Positions 25,898 to 34,231 of a stretch of 38,555 nt of DNA are shown in pieces; position 1 is the stretch's first letter, and every line of letters starts with the position of its first letter. The notes under the pieces are model-generated. The model was not told the origin of the DNA. It searched no databases and was given only the letters and a program-made list of their open reading frames with translations. The stretch is from contig UQIW01000022.1 in the NCBI GenBank assembly GCA_900541235.1, forward strand, positions 1 through 38,555. Direction: 5' to 3'. The translations under genes and the position numbers were made by a program. Origin of the DNA: an uncultured Collinsella sp. (GTDB lineage Bacteria; Actinomycetota; Coriobacteriia; Coriobacteriales; Coriobacteriaceae).

Positions 25898-25934
25898 CTG
25901 GTAAACGTTTGACGCTGTTTATCAGTTTTACCAG
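25898..25934 (+). promoter_or_regulatory. inverted repeat just upstream of fbp
   Basis: CTGGTAAA (25898-25905) and TTTACCAG (25927-25934) are complementary, and the left arm continues into GTAAACGTTTGAC, which resembles a LacI-family operator centre. It ends a few bases before the fbp ribosome site, so it could act as an operator or as an RNA hairpin over the start. Confidence 0.4.
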
Positions 25935-25953
25935 CCCCATCGGAAGGTGTTTC

Positions 25954-27870
25954 ATGGTCGCATTCGATCGCAACCCGCAAGACTTCAAGTATCTGCGCCT
26001 GCTGTCGAGACAGTTCCCCACCGAACAATCCGCATTTACCGAAATTATCAACCTCTCGGCCATCCTCAACCTACCCAAGGGCACCGAGCATTTTATGAGC
26101 GACGTGCATGGTGAGTACGAAGCCTTTATGCACATCCTCAACAACTGCTCGGGCGTCGTGCGCGAACATGTCGACGAGATCTTTGGCGACACGCTCTCCT
26201 TTGACGAAAAGGGCGAGCTGTGTACGCTCATCTACTACCCGCGCGAGAAGATCGACCTGGTCCGCAGCCGGCGCGAGGACTCGCCAACCTGGTACAAGAC
26301 GATGCTTGACCAGCTCATCATGGTCGCTCGCTCACTTTCAAGCCGCTACACGCGCTCCAAGGTGCGTAAGGCCATCCCGCGCGACTACGCCTACATCATC
26401 GACGAGTTGTTGCACACGCACCCGGACGAGAACAACTATCGCGTGCGCTATCACGAGCGCATCGTGGAGTCCATCCTAGAGACCGCCAGCGCCGACGACT
26501 TTATCGAGTCGCTCGCCTCGCTCATCAAGCGCCTGGCCGTCGACCACTTGCACCTGGTGGGCGACATCTTCGACCGCGGCGGCGGCGCGGCCAAAATTAT
26601 GGACCGTCTGCTCACCTACCATTCACTCGACATCCAGTGGGGCAACCACGACCTGCTGTGGATGGGCGCTGCGGCCGGTGAGCCCGCCTGCATCGCCACG
26701 GTGTTGCGCAACAACCTACGCTACGACAACTACGAGATCCTGGAGAACGACTACGGCATCTCGCTGCGTGAGCTTGTCGCCTTTGCCGATGCCACCTACA
26801 CCGCCGGTGAGTCCATCACCCCGCTGATCAAGGCCATCAACGTGCTGCTCTTTAAGCTCGAGGGCCAGATTATCCAGCGCCACCCCGAGTTCGATATGAC
26901 CGACCGCCTGTTACTCGACAAGATCGACCACGACACCGGCACGGTCACGCTCGCCGACGGCAGCGTGTGGCCGCTCACGACCAACGACTTCCCCACCGTC
27001 GACCCGGCGGACCCCTACACGCTCACGTCTCAGGAGCAGCACATCATCGACAAGCTCGTGTCCGAGTTTGTAACCGCCGATCACCTGCATCGCCATATCG
27101 ATTTCCTCTACACCCACGGCTCGATGTACAAGGTCGCCAACGGCAACCTGCTCTTCCACGGCTGCGTTCCGCTCAACGAAGACGGCACCTTTAGCAGCAT
27201 GAACTGCCTGGGCACCTGGCACGCTGGCCGCGATTATCTCGATTTTTGCGACCACATCGCCCGCCGCGCGTGGCGCGTGGGCGACCGCGATGCCCTCGAC
27301 TGGATGTGGTACCTGTGGATTGGCTTCAATTCACCCGCCAGCGGACGCCTGGTGCGTACCTTTGAGCGCGCCTATATCGCCGATAAGAGCACCTGGGTCG
27401 AGCCGATGGACCCGTACTTTACGCTTACCAAGTCGCCCTCGGTCTGCGATGATATCATGCGCGAGTTTGGCGTCGCGCCCATGGCATGCTCGCCGACCGG
27501 CCACATCATCAACGGCCACACGCCCGTTAAAACCACCAAGGGCGAGCAGCCCATCCGCGCCGAGGGCAAGCTGCTGGTCATCGATGGCGGCTTCTGCCGC
27601 GCTTACCATCCCAAGACGGGCATCGCCGGCTATACGCTCATCTCGAGCTCGCGCGGCTGCCGCCTCAAGTCGCACCGGGCCTTTACGACGGTTGCCGAGG
27701 CACTCACGCGCAACGTGGACATCGAAAGCGAGACCAACCGTTTTGACCAAGCAGACCGTCGCCGCATGGTGAGCGACACCGATACTGGCGCCAAGATTCG
27801 CAGCCAGATCCAGGATCTGCGCCAGCTGCTCGATGCATATAGAAACGGTGCTATCGAAGAGCGCGTCTAG
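25954..27870 (+). CDS. fbp: fructose-1,6-bisphosphatase, class III
   Basis: A 638-residue class III enzyme, the type of Firmicutes and some Actinobacteria, which converts fructose-1,6-bisphosphate to fructose-6-phosphate in gluconeogenesis. The calcineurin-like metal site is visible: MSDVHGEYEAF, HLVGDIFDRGGGAAKIMD and WGNHDLLWMGA. The C-terminal HIINGHTPVKTTKGE.P and VIDGGFCRAYH complete the family pattern. Length is normal for the class. Start ATG 25954 has GGAAGG 6 nt upstream. Two inverted repeats upstream suggest regulation. A short gap separates it from the GtrA gene. Confidence 0.97.
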   Translation: MVAFDRNPQDFKYLRLLSRQFPTEQSAFTEIINLSAILNLPKGTEHFMSDVHGEYEAFMHILNNCSGVVREHVDEIFGDTLSFDEKGELCTLIYYPREKIDLVRSRREDSPTWYKTMLDQLIMVARSLSSRYTRSKVRKAIPRDYAYIIDELLHTHPDENNYRVRYHERIVESILETASADDFIESLASLIKRLAVDHLHLVGDIFDRGGGAAKIMDRLLTYHSLDIQWGNHDLLWMGAAAGEPACIATVLRNNLRYDNYEILENDYGISLRELVAFADATYTAGESITPLIKAINVLLFKLEGQIIQRHPEFDMTDRLLLDKIDHDTGTVTLADGSVWPLTTNDFPTVDPADPYTLTSQEQHIIDKLVSEFVTADHLHRHIDFLYTHGSMYKVANGNLLFHGCVPLNEDGTFSSMNCLGTWHAGRDYLDFCDHIARRAWRVGDRDALDWMWYLWIGFNSPASGRLVRTFERAYIADKSTWVEPMDPYFTLTKSPSVCDDIMREFGVAPMACSPTGHIINGHTPVKTTKGEQPIRAEGKLLVIDGGFCRAYHPKTGIAGYTLISSSRGCRLKSHRAFTTVAEALTRNVDIESETNRFDQADRRRMVSDTDTGAKIRSQIQDLRQLLDAYRNGAIEERV

Positions 27871-27948
27871 CCCCACCCGCGGGGATTGGCTAAACTTGCT
27901 GAGTTTGTCATCCCCACGGCGTCCCCGCGCCACCCTAAGGCAGGTACC

Positions 27949-28344
27949 ATGCAAAAGCTCCTTGCGCAGATCATGAAATTTGGCGTCGTCGGTGTCATTG
28001 CCACGGTTATCGACTTTGGCATTATGAATCTGCTCCACTACGGTCTGGGCCTCAACATCCTAATCGCCAACACCAGCGGCTTTATCATCTCACTCATCTT
28101 TAACTACCTCGCAAGCATGAAGTACGTGTTTGCGCACAAGGAAGGCATGAGCCGCCGCCGCGAGTTCATCATCTTTGTCGTGCTGTCCGTGATCGGTTTG
28201 GTGCTCAACGACGGCATCGTGCTGGCGCTCAACGCCGGCCTGGGACTCGAGGCCAATATCGCCAAGATCTGCGCCACCGCGCTTGTCATGGTCTACAACT
28301 TTGTGACCCGAAAAATCTTCCTGGAGGGCGACGAGACCAAGTAG
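27949..28344 (+). CDS. GtrA-family membrane protein, first copy
   Basis: A 131-residue protein with four transmembrane helices and the GtrA fold. The family is thought to move lipid-linked sugars or take part in polysaccharide synthesis. The opening KFGVVGVIATVIDFGIMNLL, the FNYLASMKYVFAHKEGMSRRREF motif and the end YNFVTRKIFLE are diagnostic. Start ATG 27949 has a moderate AAGGCAGG upstream. It is 78 nt from fbp and is followed by a second GtrA gene of clearly related sequence, so a tandem duplication is likely. Confidence 0.9.
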   Translation: MQKLLAQIMKFGVVGVIATVIDFGIMNLLHYGLGLNILIANTSGFIISLIFNYLASMKYVFAHKEGMSRRREFIIFVVLSVIGLVLNDGIVLALNAGLGLEANIAKICATALVMVYNFVTRKIFLEGDETK

Positions 28345-28562
28345 CTCGCAACCTTACAGCCTCACGATGCCCATGGATGACGCGCGTCGAGCGCTGCGTT
28401 GTTCGTGGGCTTTGCTCGTTTACGGGAAGATTTGCAACGTTTGCGGATTACCTCTTGAATATTTGGCGAGTTCGTATAGTTCTTTCCAAAGACCTTACGT
28501 TTCCCTTGCAAAAGCTCTAAAGTATCCTCTGCTCGATTCATCAACGCATTGGATGTGATTAC

Positions 28563-28970
28563 GTGCGCAAGGCACTGGCACAACCTCATACCAAGCAGTT
28601 CCTCAAGTTCGCCGTCGTGGGTCTTATCTCCTTTGGCATCGACTGGGGCATGCTCATTGCGCTCGTCGAGCTGTTCCACCTCGACTTTTTGATGAGCACG
28701 ACGGTCTCGTTTACCACGTCCGTCGTGGTTAACTACTGGCTCAGCATGAAGTACGTGTTCGACCATCGCGAGGGCATGAGCCGCAAGCGCGAGTTCACGA
28801 TCTTCACCATCCTGTCGGTAATCGGTCTGGGCCTCAACGACCTGTACATGTTTGTGGGCGTCACGTTTTTGAGCATCGGCTACCAGGCCATGAAGGCCAT
28901 CGCAACGTTCCTCGTCACCTGGTACAACTACTTCAGCCGCCGCTTCTTCCTCGAGGGTGCACGGTCGTAG
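28563..28970 (+). CDS. GtrA-family membrane protein, second copy
   Basis: A 135-residue four-helix GtrA protein that parallels the first copy through KFAVVGLISFGIDWGMLIAL, NYWLSMKYVFDHREGMSRKREF and WYNYFSRRFFLEG. I use the GTG at 28563; no in-frame ATG lies upstream and the ribosome site is weak. It is separated from the first copy by 218 bp, which hold no gene and no convincing promoter. A strong terminator follows. GtrA proteins often pair with glycosyltransferases, but none is in the window. Confidence 0.88.
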   Translation: MRKALAQPHTKQFLKFAVVGLISFGIDWGMLIALVELFHLDFLMSTTVSFTTSVVVNYWLSMKYVFDHREGMSRKREFTIFTILSVIGLGLNDLYMFVGVTFLSIGYQAMKAIATFLVTWYNYFSRRFFLEGARS

Positions 28971-28996
28971 TCGATTCACTATTTGCTTGAATGTAT

Positions 28997-29031
28997 AACC
29001 GGTTGGAATTCCCGTTCCAACCGGTTTTTTG
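28997..29031 (+). terminator. strong terminator after the GtrA genes
   Basis: A perfect 12-bp stem, AACCGGTTGGAA and TTCCAACCGGTT, with a 6-nt loop, followed by TTTTG. It closes the fbp-GtrA region on the plus strand. Confidence 0.9.
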
Positions 29032-29069
29032 TTTGCCGAGAGACCCGGCGACCCAGTCCTCTACGCATG

Positions 29070-29107
29070 AAAAACGGGCAGCCCGGATGTTTGTCCGAAC
29101 CGCCCGT
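29070..29107 (-). terminator. terminator of the DUF4430 operon
   Basis: On the minus strand ACGGGCGGTTCGGA pairs with TCCGGGCTGCCCGT (mismatches in the middle) and is followed by TTTTC. It lies about 25 nt after the stop of the small DUF4430 protein. Confidence 0.8.
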
Positions 29108-29129
29108 CTGGCGCGCTATGTCGAGGCCT

Positions 29130-30041
29130 CTAGCCCGTTACGTAATACCAAACAACGTTGTCGCCATTGGAGAGAACGTAGTTGCTGCAGGCCGTCATGG
29201 GCGTTGTGCCGTTGACGGAGTACATCCAGCCGCTCGTGCCGCCGTACTGTTTCTCGGCCAAACCACCAATCGCGGAGACATACGTGCCGTACGACGAGCC
29301 ATGTGCGTTGACAGAAAGGCCCAGCGCGCACAGGGCATCGTAGACGGTAGCGCCTTCGTTAAAGGTAAAGGTGCCACCAGAGGACACAGGATTGCCCACG
29401 GCGCTCGATGTGACCGAAACCGTCACCGTAACGTAGTTGGACTCCTGCGAGCCGCTCTGACCGCCCGAGGAGGCGTTTCCACCATTAGAGGATGAGGCTC
29501 CATTAGACGACTGGCCACCGCCCGAAGAAGCACCACCAGACACCTTGGAAGTATCGCCGGCTCCCGTATTCTGGGCAGCGGATTTATCGCCAGACTTCTT
29601 GCCGTCCTGGTCCTCGGACTTCTTGCTATCCGAGTTTTTGTCCGATTCCTTGTCCGAAGACTCGGAATCATCTTTGGCGTCGTTCGAGCCCTTGGACTCA
29701 TCTTTTGCAGCATCCGAAGATTTGGAATCCTTGGAACTGGCCTCGCCCGAAGCGGTAGACGAGCCAGACCCATTGTCATCCTTGGAAACGACGCTCTCCC
29801 CCGTCACGGACTGAATGATCCAGTCGATGGACCAGGCACCGCTTGTGGAAGGATGGACGAAACCCAGCGAGACGACGATCAGAATGGTGCATGCAGCAGT
29901 CAGAACGCCGAGGAGCGCCTTGCGACGAGAGGTGGACGCCGCCGAAGCGGCGCCCTTTTGCTTTGGATCATCGAGCTGAATGAACGAGGAATCTGGTTGC
30001 TTGGGGTCAGCGTCCTTGGATTTATTGGACACAGCCCTCAC
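29130..30041 (-). CDS. membrane-anchored DUF4430 protein
   Basis: About 303 residues. A basic cytoplasmic N-terminus is followed by a transmembrane helix (about 42-62), then a long Ser/Asp/Lys/Gly-rich linker (about 75-215) and one DUF4430 domain (about 220-303: FTFNEGATVYDALCALGL ... GTSGWMYSVNG ... VWYYVTG). DUF4430 is related to the C-terminal domain of transcobalamin and intrinsic factor, so B12 binding is plausible. The GTG at 30041 directly follows the stop of the large protein; a GTG three codons on (30032) has AGGTGAGG upstream and may be the real start. It must be co-transcribed with that protein and so falls under the cobalamin riboswitch. Confidence 0.85.
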   Translation of the reverse strand: MRAVSNKSKDADPKQPDSSFIQLDDPKQKGAASAASTSRRKALLGVLTAACTILIVVSLGFVHPSTSGAWSIDWIIQSVTGESVVSKDDNGSGSSTASGEASSKDSKSSDAAKDESKGSNDAKDDSESSDKESDKNSDSKKSEDQDGKKSGDKSAAQNTGAGDTSKVSGGASSGGGQSSNGASSSNGGNASSGGQSGSQESNYVTVTVSVTSSAVGNPVSSGGTFTFNEGATVYDALCALGLSVNAHGSSYGTYVSAIGGLAEKQYGGTSGWMYSVNGTTPMTACSNYVLSNGDNVVWYYVTG

Positions 30042-33000
30042 CTACCGACGTTTGGTGAACACGAACACGCCGACGATGGCGAGACCGATGACGCCGGCGG
30101 CAACGCCAACAATGGCGAGCGGGTTGGTGCCCGTCTCCTGCTCGGAAGCACTAGAGGACTTCTTAGCAGTGGTCATGGAAGCAGCACCCGTATCGGACTT
30201 GGAATCGGACTTCTTGTCGGACTTGTTGTCCTTCTTGTCGGACTTCTTGTCGGACTTGTTGTCCTTGGTCTCGGTCTTGGTCGACACCGTCGTCTTGGTC
30301 ACCGGCTTCTTGCCCGGGGCAATAGCGCCGCCCTTCGAGCCGGAGCCAGAACCCGTGCCAGCGTCAGTGCCGGAACCAGTACCGGTACTAGAACCGCCGC
30401 CGCCATTCGAACCAACGCCGCCATTGCCGCCATTGGAGCCTGAACCGCCATTACCGCCAGGGTTAACGGCATTCTTAGTCCACTTGGCATACAGCGTCAG
30501 GTCGGCCGTCACCGGCGTACTGAAGTCATACGCCTGCGTGCAAGTCTCATCGGTATACCAACCGCCGAAAGTGTAGCCATCGCGCGTCGGATCGGCCGGC
30601 TTGACCAGCTTGCCGTCGGCCGTAGCAACAAACTTAGTGTCGCAAGCAGACCCGCCGTTGGAATTAAAGGCAACCGTCCAAGACTCGACAGCCCCCAGCT
30701 TGAACAGAGTACCCGAATCATTGATGTAGTACAGGTTGCCAGATGCATCGGTAATGACCGGAGAGTCGCAGTGCTGGTAATGGCCAGCCGCATCATAAAT
30801 CTGCGTCGCCTCTGCATCGCCGAGCGTATAGCGATACACGCCACCACCAGCAGAGTAGTTAACGTAATCCTTGCTATCCGCGCTGTTAACGGTGAAGTAC
30901 ACATAGGTCTTGCCGCCCTGAACACTCACCAGCGGAGTAGCAGCAATACCGTTAAATCCGGCCGGCAGTTCTTTACCGTCAGCAGCGGTGACCATCGTGG
31001 TTTTACCGGTCTTCAGATTATAGAAAGCCAGAGCAGAGCCAGTAGCCGTCTGTCCGCCGACAATCAAGTTTTCGCCAGCCACCGCCGGTGCGCTCATGTT
31101 ATTCGTAAGACCCAGGTCGACCGTCTTCTGCTCGCTCAGTACGCCCTTCGCCGAAAGCGAAATCACATGGAGCTTTCCATCGTGCGTCATCTGATAGAAG
31201 GTCGAACCATTGGACGGATCGGCGACACAGTCGGCGTTCGCGAGAGCGCCGAGCTTCATGGTCGAAACGACATCGCCCGTCGTCTTATCAATGCACTTAA
31301 GCGTGCCCGCGCTCGTAGGAACAATGGCATACTTATCCGTCAAAGCCGCACCAGTCCAGTAATAGCCCTCGGCAGGGTCGATGTTCTGCCAAGAAACTTC
31401 GCCCGTGGCAATCTTAATGCGCGAAAGGGAGCCGTTGCCGTAGGTCGCGTTGTAATTCTCGTCATACGAAATATCGACCGTACCAACATAGACGTACTCG
31501 CCGTCCGAAACGACGGTGCAGGAGCTCTGCGTCAAGTCCGTCAAACCGGGCGTCAGCCACTTGCAGATCAGCTTGTCTGCAGTAATCGCCTGGACCGCAC
31601 CGCCGTTGAGCGGAACGATGATAAGGCCATTGGTATAGATCGGACGAGAGGTATAGCTCACCTTGGAGGCAAGCGGCGCAGAGGCAACCTTTTTGCCCGT
31701 GGACGAATCGATCTTAATGAGCTCGTTCTCGGTCGCGATGTACACAAAGCCGTTAGCAATGACAGGCTCGCTGCAGTTGGCATACTGCTGACCAGACTCG
31801 GCCTTCCAATCGAAGGCCCACTTAAGACCGGCGGCCTGCGCAGGCGTCTTGGCATCCGTTACGGTCGAACCGTTGCCACTGTTGCCGTAGCCGGCCCACT
31901 CGGCATCCCAATCAGGAGTCGTCGCGCTCGGATCCACGACAATCTTGTCGGGATCGGGCATGGGCGAATTTTCGGTGGTATAGGCAAGCGTGACCTTATC
32001 GCCGCTCTTGAGCGTAATCTGATTGGCGCAAAGTAAGGAGGGCTCTCCGTTGATATACAGATGCCAATATTTATTGGTCGCAGCATCCCAACCATACGGT
32101 TTGTGATCAAACGGCGAAGTAATGGAATTCAGGAACCAGTACTCACCACTCTGGGAGCCGTTGTACGCAACGCCCTTGGCCTTCAGAACTGCCTCAATAA
32201 GGTTCTGGGCCGTGGAGCCTTCGGGCAGAGAAACATTGCTTGCCGTGCCCCAACGCGTATTGTTCCCGTTGACATCGGGACCGATAACATCGACAGAACC
32301 AAGAACCTGGCCAGGAAGGGCACCGGCGTCAGCACCATACATAAAGGTGACGGCGTCACCCTCTTGGAGCTCGTAGGCACCGGCGCCAACGTCGGCGAAC
32401 TTGCCATTTACGTAGAAGCGCCAATAGCTATTGGTCGCAGCATCCCAGCCATAGGACTTACCATCGAACGGCGAAGTAATGCCGTTGAGGAACCAGCCCC
32501 AAGGCGATTCGCCAGCATCGAGAGTAAGGCCGGTCTGCTCAAGGAGATCCTTAGCAGTGGAGCCTGCCTTGAGGCTCGTCTGGCCCGTCGAAGCCCAAAC
32601 CTGCTGCTTGCCGTCCTTGTCCTTGCCAAGCACCTGAACGGAAGCATGGACAGAATCGGACGGCAACTGGTCGCCCCAGCCACCGTAGAACCACGTGACG
32701 GTATCGCCAGCATGGATGGTGACATTGTCCGCCGTATAGTCACTCGACTTGCCGTTGATAAACAGCTGCCAATAGGTCGAATAATCTTGGGGCGTACCCA
32801 GCTCAACACCGTTGTACTTAAGGCTCAGAATGAAGGAGCCCGCAGCAACGGCGTCAATATCATTCGCCTCAAGCGCGACCTTCGTAAGATCAAGCGCGCT
32901 CGAACCGGACGTCACCACATACTGCGCGTTGTCGACCCAGGTCTGAGTCTTGCCCTGGGCATCGCGACCAATGACGGTCACATTCGCAGCAAGCTGGTCC

Positions 33001-33800
33001 TTAACGACAGGGGACGCGCTACCACCCGTAAAGGCAAACTCAATCTTCTGGCCCTGGGTGAGTTTGACGCTGCTCGCGCCAACCGAGGAAGACGCGCCGT
33101 CGACGAACAGCTGCCAGTAGGCATGAGTCGCCGGATCGTAGGCAAGCGTGCGGCCATCGCTCGGGGAGGTGATGCTTTCGAGGTAGAAACCGTATGCCGT
33201 GTTCGGATCGTACTTCGCCTTGAAGCCCGTCTTCTCCTGCAGCTTAATGAAGGCATCCGCAGCCGTCGCGCCCTCGTCGAGCTTGAGCTGCGTAGGCGCC
33301 ACCCAGGTCTGAGCCTTGCCGTCGGCATCGGTGCCGATAATCGAGAACGAGACCTCGATTTGCTTCTTGACGACATCGCGGGTTTCTGTCGGGTTCTCTG
33401 TCTGGACGGCAGCCGCGGCGGCAGATCCTGCTTGGCCAGCGGATGCCGTCGAAGACCGCTCGCTCGTGGCAGGGCTCTCCCCCGTCGCCGAGCCTTCGTC
33501 GCCAGTTGCTGCCCCTGTAGTGGCGGCACTAGCTGCAGGCGCGCTCCCGGAATCCGAAACCTCGGCGCCGCTCTGCTCAGCGGTACCGCCCGCAAGCGCT
33601 GCGTCCTCGCCTGGCGTCGTAGCCTGAGCCACAGCGTCGGTAATGCCCTCGGCACCCTCGGCCCACAGCTGAGCCGGCGTGGTGCCAAAGGCCATCGCGA
33701 AGGCCAGGAATGCCACCAGGCAGCGCTTTGCCACGCCGCGCGCGATTACGCCACGGCGACGAAGCGAGGCACGCTGGCACTCGTCCTCAAACATATCCAT
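30042..33800 (-). CDS. large surface protein with four DUF4430 domains and a beta-propeller
   Basis: A 1252-residue exported protein. A basic N-terminus and hydrophobic signal (about 24-48) are followed by an Ala/Ser/Gly-rich stretch. Four DUF4430 domains come next (about 147-260, 270-375, 384-492, 500-608), each with EGATA/AGSTA, GITSPFDG-type and YWxLxxNG motifs. A PQQ-like beta-propeller follows (about 672-1037), then an InlB-type repeat (1041-1109, GYTFGGWYTDET ... LYAKW), a Gly/Ser and Lys/Asp linker, and a transmembrane helix (1227-1249) with a KRR tail. There is no LPxTG. Start ATG 33800 has AGGAG upstream; the longer frame enters the riboswitch. Likely a cell-surface cobalamin-capturing protein, by inference from the riboswitch and the transcobalamin-like domains; the propeller may bind protein or carbohydrate. 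Confidence 0.85.
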   Translation of the reverse strand: MDMFEDECQRASLRRRGVIARGVAKRCLVAFLAFAMAFGTTPAQLWAEGAEGITDAVAQATTPGEDAALAGGTAEQSGAEVSDSGSAPAASAATTGAATGDEGSATGESPATSERSSTASAGQAGSAAAAAVQTENPTETRDVVKKQIEVSFSIIGTDADGKAQTWVAPTQLKLDEGATAADAFIKLQEKTGFKAKYDPNTAYGFYLESITSPSDGRTLAYDPATHAYWQLFVDGASSSVGASSVKLTQGQKIEFAFTGGSASPVVKDQLAANVTVIGRDAQGKTQTWVDNAQYVVTSGSSALDLTKVALEANDIDAVAAGSFILSLKYNGVELGTPQDYSTYWQLFINGKSSDYTADNVTIHAGDTVTWFYGGWGDQLPSDSVHASVQVLGKDKDGKQQVWASTGQTSLKAGSTAKDLLEQTGLTLDAGESPWGWFLNGITSPFDGKSYGWDAATNSYWRFYVNGKFADVGAGAYELQEGDAVTFMYGADAGALPGQVLGSVDVIGPDVNGNNTRWGTASNVSLPEGSTAQNLIEAVLKAKGVAYNGSQSGEYWFLNSITSPFDHKPYGWDAATNKYWHLYINGEPSLLCANQITLKSGDKVTLAYTTENSPMPDPDKIVVDPSATTPDWDAEWAGYGNSGNGSTVTDAKTPAQAAGLKWAFDWKAESGQQYANCSEPVIANGFVYIATENELIKIDSSTGKKVASAPLASKVSYTSRPIYTNGLIIVPLNGGAVQAITADKLICKWLTPGLTDLTQSSCTVVSDGEYVYVGTVDISYDENYNATYGNGSLSRIKIATGEVSWQNIDPAEGYYWTGAALTDKYAIVPTSAGTLKCIDKTTGDVVSTMKLGALANADCVADPSNGSTFYQMTHDGKLHVISLSAKGVLSEQKTVDLGLTNNMSAPAVAGENLIVGGQTATGSALAFYNLKTGKTTMVTAADGKELPAGFNGIAATPLVSVQGGKTYVYFTVNSADSKDYVNYSAGGGVYRYTLGDAEATQIYDAAGHYQHCDSPVITDASGNLYYINDSGTLFKLGAVESWTVAFNSNGGSACDTKFVATADGKLVKPADPTRDGYTFGGWYTDETCTQAYDFSTPVTADLTLYAKWTKNAVNPGGNGGSGSNGGNGGVGSNGGGGSSTGTGSGTDAGTGSGSGSKGGAIAPGKKPVTKTTVSTKTETKDNKSDKKSDKKDNKSDKKSDSKSDTGAASMTTAKKSSSASEQETGTNPLAIVGVAAGVIGLAIVGVFVFTKRR

Positions 33801-33943
33801 TTGTCTCCTACTGTCTGTACTTGGAGCGTTGCCTTGAAGCTGCCCCACGTCATCGCGCATGTTGCGCTCGAGTTCCCCCATCGGGGTCCCCCTTCCCTCC
33901 AGAGCCCTATGCACACCGGCGGCATACGCCGCAGCCGCATGCA

Positions 33944-34116
33944 AGATGGGAGGCGATCCGACTTAACCTTAACGACTCGGGCGCGCCGTCCGATCTGCGA
34001 CGCGAACATCCCGAGCCAAGAGGAATTACGGTTACTGGTACAGCCGGGGACTTGCACCCCGATTCTCCCAAACGCGCAGGAAAACCGCGCATTCGTGCGT
34101 CTCCGCACCACCATCT
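33944..34116 (-). promoter_or_regulatory. cobalamin riboswitch
   Basis: On the minus strand the leader carries the cobalamin (B12) pattern. The conserved core is GGTGCAAGTCCCCGGCTG followed by ACCAGTAACCGTAA, and later AAGTCGGATCGCC, matching the family's GCGAATCCGCGGCTG..CCGCAACYGTAA and AGYCGGA.ACC elements. The outer P1 stem is AGATGG (34111-34116) with CCATCT (33944-33949). I recognise this by eye; exact boundaries and the expression platform are not resolved. It sits about 145 nt before the start of the DUF4430 operon, so B12 should repress that operon. Confidence 0.85.
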
Positions 34117-34125
34117 AGGCCATCG

Positions 34126-34154
34126 ATTAAAACCGTCAATATGCTATCACGCAA
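34126..34154 (-). promoter_or_regulatory. predicted promoter of the DUF4430 operon
   Basis: On the minus strand TTGCGT (34149-34154), a 17-bp spacer and TTTAAT (34126-34131) fit a sigma-70-type promoter. Transcription would begin about 34118, immediately before the riboswitch P1 stem. Confidence 0.4.
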
Positions 34155-34180
34155 AAGGGCCTCGCACGCAGGCGAAGCCC
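34153..34180 (-). terminator. terminator of the UbiB-family gene
   Basis: On the minus strand GGGCTTCGC pairs with GCGAGGCCC across a 10-nt span and is followed by TTTT. It lies about 50 nt after the kinase gene stop and abuts the promoter of the next operon. Confidence 0.7.
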
Positions 34181-34231
34181 AAGGTAAAAGCTATTGTTTG
34201 CGATAGGAGAATGCGGTGACGGTCGCAGCCT

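Noticed and set aside
30160..30260. Lys/Asp/Ser repeats of the surface protein as a DNA repeat element
   Set aside because: They are an in-frame low-complexity linker in the protein and do not occur elsewhere in the window.
33801..33944. N-terminal extension of the large DUF4430 protein
   Set aside because: The frame is open up to the riboswitch, but AGGAG just before the ATG at 33800 and the signal peptide after it favour the shorter protein.
32061..34118. 685-codon open frame on the plus strand
   Set aside because: Antisense to the DUF4430 surface protein and through the riboswitch; the regular repeats only mirror the DUF4430 repeats.
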